The translations under genes were made by a program, and so were the position numbers. From Saxibacter everestensis (GTDB taxonomy: Bacteria; Actinomycetota; Actinomycetes; Actinomycetales; Brevibacteriaceae), in assembly GCF_025787225.1 (NCBI RefSeq), contig NZ_CP090958.1:3520550-3584549 (forward strand): 64,000 nt of DNA. Reading direction: 5' to 3'. Within the stretch, counting starts at the first letter, position 1; each line of letters starts with the position of its first letter. The notes under the pieces are model-generated. The model made no database searches, was not told where the DNA came from, and worked only from the letters and a program-made list of their open reading frames with translations. Shown here piece after piece: positions 16,976 through 25,862 of this stretch.

Positions 16976-18477
16976 GAATCCTTCACGTGACCGATGCCAG
17001 CTCAGGCGGCGTTCTGACCTCCGTCACCACACTCGCCCGGCAGCAGGCCGAACACCCGGACCGGCATGAGGTCATTTTCGCCTTCGTGCCGCGCAGCGAT
17101 ACGCCCGCCAAGGAGCAGATCCAGCAACTAACCGGACCGCGGGTCAACGTCCAGCAGTGGTCGACGACGACAACGATTCGACGGCTGATCGACCTCGTGC
17201 ACGGTCTGTCGCGGACCCTTGCCCGGACCCAGTGCGATGTCGTTCACCTGCATTCCTCCCGGGCCGGATTCCTCGGCCGGTTCATCGCGGTTGCTGTCGG
17301 CGGGAGCGCCCGGGTTGTGTACAGCCCGCACGCTTTTGCTTTCGCGCAGGCCGGAATGCACCCGCACAAACGCGCCATATACCTCACGCTTGAGCGGATG
17401 GCGGTCCGCTGGGATTCCAAGTTGATCCTGGTTTCCGAGACCGAGCGGGACGTCGCCACCAAGTACCTGCCAGGCAGCCGCACCGCAGTACTGCCCAACG
17501 CCGTCAACACAGCGGAACTCCTCGGCTACAAGAAACCGTCGGCATCGCCGAGGATGTCGCAGCCGGCCGGCGCTCGCATTGGCACCGTGGCACATGCCGC
17601 CGTGGCGCAGCAAGGCACCAAGGCCGCGACCGGCAACCAGGTCCGGAGCCACGGCTCCCGCGAAGACCGGGCCGCGACCGACACCCTGGTTCGGCCGGAC
17701 AGCGCACGACCGAACGGTTCGCGGAACCAGGGCGGAACACCGAACGGCACCCGGCAGGATAGCGCCGGACCGAACGGCGCACGAGCCGACGGTTCGACAC
17801 CGAGCGGCGGCCAAGCCGGCGGTGTGACACCGAACGGCGCACAACAGACCGGGGGCCTGCCCGGCAAGGCAGCCACGGTTCGCACCATCGTGCACATCGG
17901 CCGAATCGCCGAACAGAAGGCACCGACGCTGTTCGGCTCCGTCATCCAGTTGCTGGATGAGCGGCTTGCCGAGGTTCCGGATCTCGCGGCTCGCGCCCTC
18001 TGGCTCGGCGAAGGTGATCGGAAGCTACTGGGGAGCAATGCCCGGTTCGTCGAGGTCAGCGGTTGGCTCGCTCCGGATGAGTTGCGCCATAAATTGGCGG
18101 CCGCCGATCTGGTGCTGTTCACCTCGAGAGGGGAAGGGATGCCACTCGCTCTCCTGGAAGCGCAGGCGATTGGACTGCCGATCGTGGCCTCAAAGGTTAC
18201 CGGCGTGACCGACATCGTCGATCATGGGCGCACCGGATTCCTCGCCGACACGGCGGAAGAACTCGCCGACCATGTCTTCACCCTGCTGCGCGATGACGAG
18301 CTTCGGGTCCAGATGGGCTTCGCCGCCTCGCACCGCAGCGCGGCTCATTTCGATCAACGCTCGCTCGCTCAGCGATCGCTTCAGGCGTACCTCTCACTCA
18401 ACCTGAGCGGGGCAGCCGACTCAATAAGCAGCATGGAACGCCATCCAACACACGGATCCATCGAGGAGACGAAATGA
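16972..18477 (+). CDS. GT4-family glycosyltransferase with a long repeat insertion
   Basis: A 501-residue GT-B glycosyltransferase, about 110 residues longer than usual. The N-lobe has MRILHVTDASSGGVLTSVTT, VVHLHSSRAGFLGRF and VSETERDVATKYL. The C-lobe has IVHIGRIAEQKAPTLF and the donor motif FTSRGEGMPLALLEAQAIG, with GRTGFLAD. Between them (about 190-302) lies a disordered segment with four PNG and one PSG units (RPNGS, TPNGT, GPNGA, TPSGG, TPNGA). The repeats fall in the interdomain linker, so catalysis should survive. ATG 16972 overlaps the upstream stop, and the gene ends in ATGA overlap with the Wzz gene. Confidence 0.88.
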   Translation: MRILHVTDASSGGVLTSVTTLARQQAEHPDRHEVIFAFVPRSDTPAKEQIQQLTGPRVNVQQWSTTTTIRRLIDLVHGLSRTLARTQCDVVHLHSSRAGFLGRFIAVAVGGSARVVYSPHAFAFAQAGMHPHKRAIYLTLERMAVRWDSKLILVSETERDVATKYLPGSRTAVLPNAVNTAELLGYKKPSASPRMSQPAGARIGTVAHAAVAQQGTKAATGNQVRSHGSREDRAATDTLVRPDSARPNGSRNQGGTPNGTRQDSAGPNGARADGSTPSGGQAGGVTPNGAQQTGGLPGKAATVRTIVHIGRIAEQKAPTLFGSVIQLLDERLAEVPDLAARALWLGEGDRKLLGSNARFVEVSGWLAPDELRHKLAAADLVLFTSRGEGMPLALLEAQAIGLPIVASKVTGVTDIVDHGRTGFLADTAEELADHVFTLLRDDELRVQMGFAASHRSAAHFDQRSLAQRSLQAYLSLNLSGAADSISSMERHPTHGSIEETK

Positions 18478-19808
18478 ACGTCCCGTTTGTCCTCACCGCA
18501 TTACGCCGCTACTGGTACGTGTTGATCGGATGCGTCATCATCGGAATGGCCGCGTCAGCCGCGGTCAGCTCGGCAATGCCGAAGAAGTACGAGGCCAGGA
18601 CGCAGCTCCTGTTGACTATCGACCTCCCGGAGAACGCCGAACCGTCGTCCGGAAATGCCTACGTCCGGGATCGGATCGCCACCTACAGTGAGTTCGTTGG
18701 CTCGGACATCGTGATCGATGCCGCGCGCAGCCGGCTCGGACTCGATGAGTCCACCCGGTTTCTGGCCAACCGGATAAAGGTCGCGGTGGAACCGGACACC
18801 GTGATTCTGACAATCACCGCGACCTGGAACTCACCGGAAGAGGCCGCGGAAGTAGTCAACGCCGTCGCACGCTCGTTCGCGGAACTGACCCCGCAGCTCG
18901 ACAACCAGGGCACCGGTGGCCCGGTGCTCAACGTCACTATCTTCGACCCGGCAACCGTGCCGACCCAGGCGGCTCCGCCCTTCCCGGTACCGATAGTCCT
19001 GCTCGGCGCAATCGGAGGACTCGCCATCGGTCTGCTGCTCACCCTCTTCTTCGAGCTGCGAAACCCATACGTGCGAAGTCTCCGGGAGTTCGCGGACTCT
19101 GCCGATTCCAAAGTGCTGGCAACGCTTGGCCCTCCCGGGCATCCAGACCTGATCCGGGCAGCACCGAAAGATCGGGAACGACCGAAGTCAGGACACGACG
19201 AGGCCGACGCCATCGGGCATTCCATCGCCGCCCTCTACACCCGGATCGGACTGAACACCGCCGAAACCTATCAGCGGGTCATCACGATCACCTCCGCAAA
19301 CCCAAGCCTCGGATCGGCGCCTACCGCGTGGGAACTGGCCCGCACCGCTTCGGCAAGTGGTCTGCACTGCGTGGTGGTTGCCGGCGATCCTTCCGCTCGT
19401 GCCTTCTTCGAGGACCGGATCGAGACCGAAGGCCTGGCTCCCGGACGAGCCGACCCCGAGTTGCTGCCTCCCGAGCTGCTTCCGCTGCCGAGCGGCGGAG
19501 TTCTGGGCCTCAGATCGCTACGGGCCGCACTCCGGGACCTCGCGGCGAACGCGGACGTCGTCCTGATTGCCGCGCCGCCCGTGCTCGATGACCCGAATGT
19601 GCATAGCTACCTGCAGATCAGCCACGGAGTCGTGCTCCTCGCCCCGAGCCGGCGCAGCCGCTATTCAACCATCCGGGCGTCGTCAGATCTCATCAGGGCA
19701 GCCGACGCTGAACTGCTCGGTGTGGTCGCCGTCTCAACGAAGGGCCCCATCATGAAAACTCCACGGCAACACAACGCAGTCCCGCTCTTCGCCAAGGCCG
19801 CGTCATGA
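18474..19808 (+). CDS. Wzz-like chain-length protein with a degenerate tyrosine-kinase domain
   Basis: A 444-residue protein built like an actinobacterial polysaccharide co-polymerase/BY-kinase. A Wzz domain lies between two spans (residues 13-33 and 173-194), with the typical PPFPVPIVLLGAIGGLAIG before the second. The cytosolic part (about 245-430) follows the CpsD/Wzc fold order, but its key loops are lost. The Walker A position reads TITSANPSLGSAPTAW without GK(S/T), Walker A' reads CVVVAGDPSA, and Walker B reads VVLIAAPPVLDD. It can probably set chain length but not phosphorylate tyrosine. Starts and stops overlap both neighbours by four bases. Confidence 0.85.
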   Translation: MNVPFVLTALRRYWYVLIGCVIIGMAASAAVSSAMPKKYEARTQLLLTIDLPENAEPSSGNAYVRDRIATYSEFVGSDIVIDAARSRLGLDESTRFLANRIKVAVEPDTVILTITATWNSPEEAAEVVNAVARSFAELTPQLDNQGTGGPVLNVTIFDPATVPTQAAPPFPVPIVLLGAIGGLAIGLLLTLFFELRNPYVRSLREFADSADSKVLATLGPPGHPDLIRAAPKDRERPKSGHDEADAIGHSIAALYTRIGLNTAETYQRVITITSANPSLGSAPTAWELARTASASGLHCVVVAGDPSARAFFEDRIETEGLAPGRADPELLPPELLPLPSGGVLGLRSLRAALRDLAANADVVLIAAPPVLDDPNVHSYLQISHGVVLLAPSRRSRYSTIRASSDLIRAADAELLGVVAVSTKGPIMKTPRQHNAVPLFAKAAS

Positions 19809-21634
19809 ACCGGCCATGGTTCGCAGCCGCCATCGAAAGGCGCGGCTTGCAAACGAACTCACCGGCGGTCAGGTTCGCTGTCCAGGGGTTGCTGGACGCT
19901 CTGGCCTGGCTGGCCGCGTGCCTGCTTGCGACCTTGATTGCAGTCGGGTACACGGCACCGTGGCCCAGCGTTTTCGTCTTCGCCCTGATGGCGATCGGGC
20001 TGCAGCTGTTGATCGGCGCAATGCTGTTCCTCTACCAGAACCGTTATCCGTACGGCGGCTTCGCTGAAACCCGCTTCGTGGCCATTTCCGCCGCACTGGT
20101 CGGGATCTGCCTGCAGGGCGTCGAGTTGATCAGCCGGCCAGGACTGGGGCAGTCGACGGTGATCATGGCCACGCTCGGCGCGGTCGTGCTGATGTCGGCA
20201 AGCCGGCATGCGGTTCGGATGTACCTGGACCGCTGGCGCCGGCCGGCCGGCGGCAGCCGGGTCGTTATCGTCGGAGCAGGTGAGGCGGGGGCGATTCTGA
20301 TTCGGCAGATGCTGCATACCCACGGCAGCACGTACCTGCCGGTCGCTCTGATCGACGACGACCATGCCAAGCGGAACCTGCAACTATCGGGAGTGCCAGT
20401 CAAGGGAACCTCGGCCCAGCTTTTCGATGTCGCCAAGGCAGTCGATGCCGAAGGGATAATAGTCGCGATTGCGGAGGCCGATTCCCGGCTGCTCCGGCTG
20501 CTCAGCGATCAGGTCGCCGGCACCGGCATCTGGATTCGAACACTGCCTCCTTTGGAGGAACTGGTCAATCGCCGAGTGGACGTCAGCAGCATCCGCGACC
20601 TCAACGTCGAGGACCTGATCGGCCGGCAGCCGGTGGAAACCGATATGGCCCGGATCCGGGAGCACGTTCAGGGCAAAACGGTGCTGGTCACCGGGGCGGG
20701 CGGATCAATCGGCAGCGAACTCTGCCGCCAGCTGCACCGGCTTTATCCGGCCGAGCTGATCATGCTGGACCGGGACGAGTCGGGCCTGCACGCCGTGCAG
20801 TTGTCGATTTACGGCCGTGCCCTCCTGGACTCCTCCGATGTCGTGCTCGCCGATATAAGGGACGCGGAGACGATGAAGCAGATCTTCGCCGACCGGCGGC
20901 CGGATGTTGTCTTTCATGCCGCCGCGCTCAAGCACCTGCCAATGCTCGAGCAGTACCCACTGGAAGGCTGGAAAACGAACGTGCACGGCAGCCTGAACGT
21001 GCTGCGGGCGGCAGCCAACGCCGGAGTGAGCACCTTCGTCAACATCTCAACCGACAAGGCGGCGAACCCGACCAGCGTGCTCGGTCAGACCAAACGGATC
21101 GCCGAGCAATTGACCAGCTCATTCGCCGAGTCGACCGGGCAGACGTACCTGTCGGTGCGGTTCGGCAACGTCCTCGGCTCGAGGGGGTCGGTGCTCTATT
21201 CATTCGAGCAGCAGCTGAAATCCGGTGGACCGCTGACCATAACCCACCCGGACGTCACCAGGTACTTCATGACGATTCCCGAGGCCTGCCAGCTGGTGCT
21301 GCAGGCGGCTGTCATCGGCGGCCGCTGTGAGGCACTCGTCCTGGATATGGGCGAAGCGGTGCGGATCGTCGACATCGCAGAACGCCTTATCGCGATGTCG
21401 CACAAACACTGCCAGATCGTCTTCACCGGATTACGTCCCGGCGAAAAGCTCGACGAAGACCTGTTCACCGAAGAGGAGATGGGCATGCGCACCTCGCACG
21501 AGAAGATCTCACATGTGACCGTTCCGCCGCTTCTGCCCGAAAGCCTGCCGGAAACCTCGGCAGTGCTGCCCGTGGTCAGGGATTTCCTGCTCGACGGCCG
21601 CCTGCTGCCGCGGGATGCGAGGGCAATCTCATGA
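19805..21634 (+). CDS. PglF/CapD-like UDP-sugar 4,6-dehydratase
   Basis: A 609-residue membrane-anchored nucleotide-sugar dehydratase. Four N-terminal spans (about 25-135) precede a CoA-binding-like Rossmann domain (VVIVGAGEAGAILIR, 153-167). The catalytic SDR domain begins VLVTGAGGSIGSEL (293-306). The PglF-type active site is NISTDKAANP (TDK at 416-418) with QTK at 428-430, in place of the normal YxxxK. The expected reaction is UDP-GlcNAc to the 4-keto-6-deoxy sugar. The next gene encodes the matching aminotransferase, so the pair should make a 4-amino-4,6-dideoxy sugar for the polysaccharide. Both ends overlap neighbours as ATGA. Confidence 0.92.
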   Translation: MNRPWFAAAIERRGLQTNSPAVRFAVQGLLDALAWLAACLLATLIAVGYTAPWPSVFVFALMAIGLQLLIGAMLFLYQNRYPYGGFAETRFVAISAALVGICLQGVELISRPGLGQSTVIMATLGAVVLMSASRHAVRMYLDRWRRPAGGSRVVIVGAGEAGAILIRQMLHTHGSTYLPVALIDDDHAKRNLQLSGVPVKGTSAQLFDVAKAVDAEGIIVAIAEADSRLLRLLSDQVAGTGIWIRTLPPLEELVNRRVDVSSIRDLNVEDLIGRQPVETDMARIREHVQGKTVLVTGAGGSIGSELCRQLHRLYPAELIMLDRDESGLHAVQLSIYGRALLDSSDVVLADIRDAETMKQIFADRRPDVVFHAAALKHLPMLEQYPLEGWKTNVHGSLNVLRAAANAGVSTFVNISTDKAANPTSVLGQTKRIAEQLTSSFAESTGQTYLSVRFGNVLGSRGSVLYSFEQQLKSGGPLTITHPDVTRYFMTIPEACQLVLQAAVIGGRCEALVLDMGEAVRIVDIAERLIAMSHKHCQIVFTGLRPGEKLDEDLFTEEEMGMRTSHEKISHVTVPPLLPESLPETSAVLPVVRDFLLDGRLLPRDARAIS

Positions 21635-22839
21635 ATTTCGCGATCAGCCTGTCGAAACCCCAGGTGGGCCCGGCCGAAGAAGCAGCCCTGCTGCGCGCAT
21701 TCCGCTCCGGCTGGGTGGCGCCGGCCGGACCTGAACTCGACCTGTTTGAGCAGGAGCTTGCCGTCGCAACCGGAAGGCAGCATGCGGTGGCGCTGAGTTC
21801 CGGCACGGCGGCTTTGCATTTGGCGTTGCTCTGCCACGATGTCGGTCCGGGGGATGTGGTCTTCTGTTCCACCATGACGTTCGCCGCAACCGCCAACGCC
21901 GTCGTTTATACCGGCGCGACTCCCTACTTCATTGACTGCGACGAGACCGGCAACATGGATCCGGAGCTCCTCGCGGCGGCCTTCGACACAGTGCGAGCCG
22001 AAGGGCGACGCGTAGCGGCGGTCGTGCCCGTTGACCTGCTGGGCAAAGTGGCGGATTACGACACGATCTGCCGGATCGCCGATCGGCATGGTGTTCCGGT
22101 CATTGCCGATTCGGCCGAGTCCCTTGGCGCGTCGCGGAACGGCCGTCCGGCTGGCTGCTTCGGCAACTGCGCGATCTTCTCGTTCAACGGCAACAAGATC
22201 ATCACGAGCTCCGGTGGCGGCGCACTTGTCTGTGACGACAAGACGATCGCCGACCGCGCACGCTACCTAGCCACCCAGGCTCGGCAACCGGTTAGTCACT
22301 ACGAACACGCCGACATCGGCTACAACTACCGGCTCTCGAACCTGTTGGCCGCCCTGGGCAGGGCGCAACTGGCCAGGCTGACCGAGTTCGCGGCACGACG
22401 ACGCGACATCCGCCGCCGCTACCGGCAGGTGTGCGAAGAGTTTCAGGGCATCGAGATCTTCGGCGGGGATGACGTCGGCGACAATTGCTGGCTCAGCGCG
22501 ATAATCGTGGACCCTGTGCTCGCGGGCTTCGATGTGGACGGGCTCGCGGCGACATTGCACGGCCTCGGCACCGAGACCCGCCCGCTGTGGAAGCCGATGC
22601 ACCTGCAGCCGGTTTTCGCTGATCCAGGTCCGATCAATCCAGCAGCCCAGCCACGTCGGCACCGGGCCGAGCCGCCGCGGTCAGCCAACAGCATGCTCAA
22701 CGGCACGTCGGAACACTACTTCCGCTGCGGCATCACCCTACCCAGCGGTTCGGGACTCTCCGACCGGGAGATCAGCACGGTGCTCCGGCAGCTCGTCGGC
22801 TACGCCCGGCAGCATGGCAAGGTGCACGCCATCGCCTAG
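21631..22839 (+). CDS. DegT/DnrJ/EryC1/StrS sugar aminotransferase (PglE-like)
   Basis: A 402-residue PLP enzyme that aminates the 4-keto sugar made by the preceding dehydratase. Visible signatures are ALSSGTAALHLAL (58), CSTMTFAATANAV (79), ADSAESLGASRNG (159) and the Schiff-base lysine in FSFNGNKIITSSGGGAL (Lys189). YNYRLSNLLAALGRAQL follows. Residues about 331-361 are a hydrophilic Pro/Arg/Asn insertion between LWKPMHLQPVF and the C-terminal CGITLPSGSGLSDREI block. It is the last gene of the plus-strand half. No acetyltransferase of the PglD type is present. Confidence 0.9.
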   Translation: MNFAISLSKPQVGPAEEAALLRAFRSGWVAPAGPELDLFEQELAVATGRQHAVALSSGTAALHLALLCHDVGPGDVVFCSTMTFAATANAVVYTGATPYFIDCDETGNMDPELLAAAFDTVRAEGRRVAAVVPVDLLGKVADYDTICRIADRHGVPVIADSAESLGASRNGRPAGCFGNCAIFSFNGNKIITSSGGGALVCDDKTIADRARYLATQARQPVSHYEHADIGYNYRLSNLLAALGRAQLARLTEFAARRRDIRRRYRQVCEEFQGIEIFGGDDVGDNCWLSAIIVDPVLAGFDVDGLAATLHGLGTETRPLWKPMHLQPVFADPGPINPAAQPRRHRAEPPRSANSMLNGTSEHYFRCGITLPSGSGLSDREISTVLRQLVGYARQHGKVHAIA

Positions 22840-22975
22840 CCGATGCGGTGCATAGTCGTCTCCGGTCGAGATTTGCAGCCGCTAGCTGCTCTAACCACCC
22901 TGAGATCGCTCACATCGTGAGATATTCGGGGTTACTGGCGGGTCAGCTTCTGCAAATGTCGGACAACCGCACGGC

Positions 22976-25657
22976 TCAGCCCGACCGAATCGGGTCGGCG
23001 TCCTGCGACATTAGGGCGGTCAGCTGCGAGCGCGAGTGCACGCCGAGCTTGCGATAGATGCTGGTCAGCCGAACCTCCACCGTGCGCACCGAGACGAAGA
23101 GCTCCGCGGCGATGTCCTTGTTCCGGGCACCGGCGGCCACCCGGCTGGCGACCAGCCGCTCGGCGTCCGTGAGACGGCTCAACATCGGGTGCTGGGCTCG
23201 CTGCGAAGCCGGCGTGCGGCCGCTGATCAGTTTCTCAATCTCCGCTGCCCAGCTGATGGCGCCGATCTCGTTATAGATCGAGATGGCTGCCAGGAAGTAA
23301 TCGCGGCTTTCGGCACTCCGGTCAAGCTGGCGCAGCCGACGGCCATAACAGGAAAATGTCCGTGCCCTCTCGAAATCGGAATCCTGCGGACCGAACCGGG
23401 CCAGCAGTTTCCGGAACAGCTGCAGCGAGTACTCACCCGTGGCCACCAGCGCGCGGCTGCGGTCCAGCACGAGAGTGCCCCACCGCGAAGGGTGCGTCGT
23501 GTTCCGTTCCTCGAAGTCGTCGAGCACCTCCGTCGCCTCACGACGCCGGTCCAGCGCCACCAGCGTCTCCACCAGGTCGCCCTCGAACTGCAGCTGGAGC
23601 GGATTCTGGAACATGATGCCAATGTCGCGAGCCCGGATCAGGTACCTCAGGGCTTCCGCGTAGTCGGCCCGCATCATCGCAAACCGGCCCTGATGCGCAC
23701 ACAGCTGCGCGGCTCCCGCCGGGTCCTGGCCACCATGGGTGAGATGGTGAGCGTCGGCAATTATCGAACGAGCCTTTTCCGAATCACCCTTGGCCTGCCA
23801 ATACCAGGCGTACAGCACCCGGCTGAACGTCCGGGAGATCTCCTGGGTACTGGGTCCGCTCATCGTTGCCTCGATGGCCTCCTCGGCACGGTGGTAGCTT
23901 CCGGCCCGGATCTCATTCTCGGCCTGCAGGAAGTTGCCAAGCTTTGCCCAGACCGAGGTCGCGGGATAGCGGGAGAACGCTATCGAGTACAGGTCACGCG
24001 CCTGGTGGTACCAGCCGGAATAGGTCAGGCAGCGGCCAAGAATCGCCAGCGAGGAGTCGTCGACGGTTGACAGGTCGTGCCGGCTCAGCTCGTCGTAGAG
24101 GTCACGGGCCCTGGCCGATTCGCCCTCAAGAGTTTCGACGAAGATTCGAACGATGCCGTGCAGCCGGAGGACGTCAGATGAAGCAGGTCGCAGGTACCTT
24201 TCGGCGCGCTTCAACAGGAACCTGCACGTTCCGGCGTCCCACTTCTCGGCGTGGTACTGCGCCAGGAGGGTGAGCAGATACGCCGCGATGTTTGGATCGC
24301 GATCGCCGTACTTCTCGACGACGCCGTAAACCAGACCGGGCGTAATCGTCTGCAGTTGGCTGTACTCCACCCGGACACGCAGCGATGCCAGTTGCAGCAG
24401 CACCGCGCCATCGTTGGTCATTCGCTGTGCATGCCGAACGTACTTCGACGTGTGGGCGAACTCGCCATGCTGGAGCATCGCCTCAGCGACATCGGCAAGC
24501 ACGGCGGCAAGGCGTTCATTGTCGGCACTCAGGGTCAGTGCGCGGTCAACGAACTCGACGGCCGGAACAATCTGGCCCTGCCCGATCAGGGCCAGGCCGG
24601 AACGCAGAAGGTCCTCCGGGGTACCGGAATCGCTCGTCACGAAGCTCTTGTGCCAGATCGCACCATGAGGGTCGACGCCGCGGCAACGTTCCCACATCGA
24701 CTGATGCAGCCGGAACCTGTCTTTCGCGGTGATGCTCCAGTAGACGCAGGAACGGACTATCGGCCGCCGAATGCCCACATAGTTCCCGGTCCGGGTGACC
24801 AGATCATTGGCGATCAACTCGCCAAGGCCCTCCCATTCGCCTTCGTAGGAAAGTTCCACCGCCCGGGAATGCACTAATTCTGCGGTCGACAACTCCGCCA
24901 GCACTTCCTTGCCCTGCTCACTCAGAGAGGCGACGCCGGGGCTGACTTGCTGGATGGTTCGCGGCCCGATTTTCAACGGATGCGATAGCGGATCGCGCCC
25001 AGAAAGCTGATGCGGCGGCAGCACGCCCAGAACTTCCTCGATGGCCAGCGGATGCCCGGATCCCGCGATGGCGATCGAATTAACCGTGGACTTGTCGGCC
25101 TGCGGGCCCGCCCAAGACTCGATCAGCTCGAGCGACGCATCCAGGCTCAGTTCCTGAAGTTCGATGACCGGCAGACCCGCGAATGGGCTGTCGAGCTTGA
25201 GTTCACTGACGGAACCAACGATCCGCAAGCCCGTGCCCTGGACCCGACGCGACAGGAAGCCGATGATTGTCTGACTGTCGGAGTCCATCAGGTCGAGGTC
25301 ATCGATCACGATGCACAACGCCGGGAAGGCAGCCTCCTGGATTCGCCTGAGGACAAGGGAAGCGACGGCGAAGTTGTCGGTGTTTTCCTCCACGGCAAGA
25401 TCCAGGTCATGGCTCAGATCCACGCCGCAGTCGTCTGCGATCGCCGCGAAAATGACTGACAGTCCGGAAAACGGCCAAGTGGACTCGGTGACGTTTACCC
25501 GCAGGTGCACAGTATTCGCCGACCGTCGTGCCGCCTCCTCGAGGAGCGCCGTCTTGCCGTAGCCGTGCCCGCCGACGACTATCAGCGAAGCTTCGCGCTG
25601 GTTGCTGGCGACAGCGGAAATCTGCTCTAGCTCACTTACGCGATTAACAAACGGCAA
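22976..25657 (-). CDS. Large LuxR-family ATPase regulator (LAL/MalT type)
   Basis: An 893-residue STAND-type regulator. The N-terminal AAA/NACHT-like domain has Walker A GGHGYGKT (29-36) and Walker B LCIVIDDLDLMD near 115. The middle is a long run of helical TPR-like repeats. The C-terminus has a LuxR helix-turn-helix, LTDAERLVASRVAAGARNKD then AAELFVSVRTVEVRLTSIY and YRKLGVHSRSQLTAL. It would switch on target promoters after ligand-driven ATP-dependent assembly. The start is TTG 25657 with AGGGGC upstream. It lies between the two halves of the polysaccharide locus and converges with the plus-strand half, so it is the best local candidate for its activator. Confidence 0.9.
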   Translation of the reverse strand: MPFVNRVSELEQISAVASNQREASLIVVGGHGYGKTALLEEAARRSANTVHLRVNVTESTWPFSGLSVIFAAIADDCGVDLSHDLDLAVEENTDNFAVASLVLRRIQEAAFPALCIVIDDLDLMDSDSQTIIGFLSRRVQGTGLRIVGSVSELKLDSPFAGLPVIELQELSLDASLELIESWAGPQADKSTVNSIAIAGSGHPLAIEEVLGVLPPHQLSGRDPLSHPLKIGPRTIQQVSPGVASLSEQGKEVLAELSTAELVHSRAVELSYEGEWEGLGELIANDLVTRTGNYVGIRRPIVRSCVYWSITAKDRFRLHQSMWERCRGVDPHGAIWHKSFVTSDSGTPEDLLRSGLALIGQGQIVPAVEFVDRALTLSADNERLAAVLADVAEAMLQHGEFAHTSKYVRHAQRMTNDGAVLLQLASLRVRVEYSQLQTITPGLVYGVVEKYGDRDPNIAAYLLTLLAQYHAEKWDAGTCRFLLKRAERYLRPASSDVLRLHGIVRIFVETLEGESARARDLYDELSRHDLSTVDDSSLAILGRCLTYSGWYHQARDLYSIAFSRYPATSVWAKLGNFLQAENEIRAGSYHRAEEAIEATMSGPSTQEISRTFSRVLYAWYWQAKGDSEKARSIIADAHHLTHGGQDPAGAAQLCAHQGRFAMMRADYAEALRYLIRARDIGIMFQNPLQLQFEGDLVETLVALDRRREATEVLDDFEERNTTHPSRWGTLVLDRSRALVATGEYSLQLFRKLLARFGPQDSDFERARTFSCYGRRLRQLDRSAESRDYFLAAISIYNEIGAISWAAEIEKLISGRTPASQRAQHPMLSRLTDAERLVASRVAAGARNKDIAAELFVSVRTVEVRLTSIYRKLGVHSRSQLTALMSQDADPIRSG

Positions 25658-25862
25658 CTGATGCCCCTAATAATCCTGCCTTAGCTAACCTGGGGTGGGA
25701 CCAAAGATAGATCGGCACGGCAAGTGTCCGTAGAAGAACCTTAGCCCCACCGGCCTTAACGGGCACCACGAATTGGCGAAAACAGCGGTTTCAGTACATT
25801 TGCCGTTGTCATTCTGCGGATTCCATGCGATTGCAGCGTAAAACAACTGAAGCAGCAGCTAG

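Noticed and set aside
22871-22958. Possible terminator with arms ATTTGCAG/CTGCAAAT between two convergent genes
   Set aside because: The arms are only 8 bp and 72 bases apart, with no T-run; a chance match is likely.
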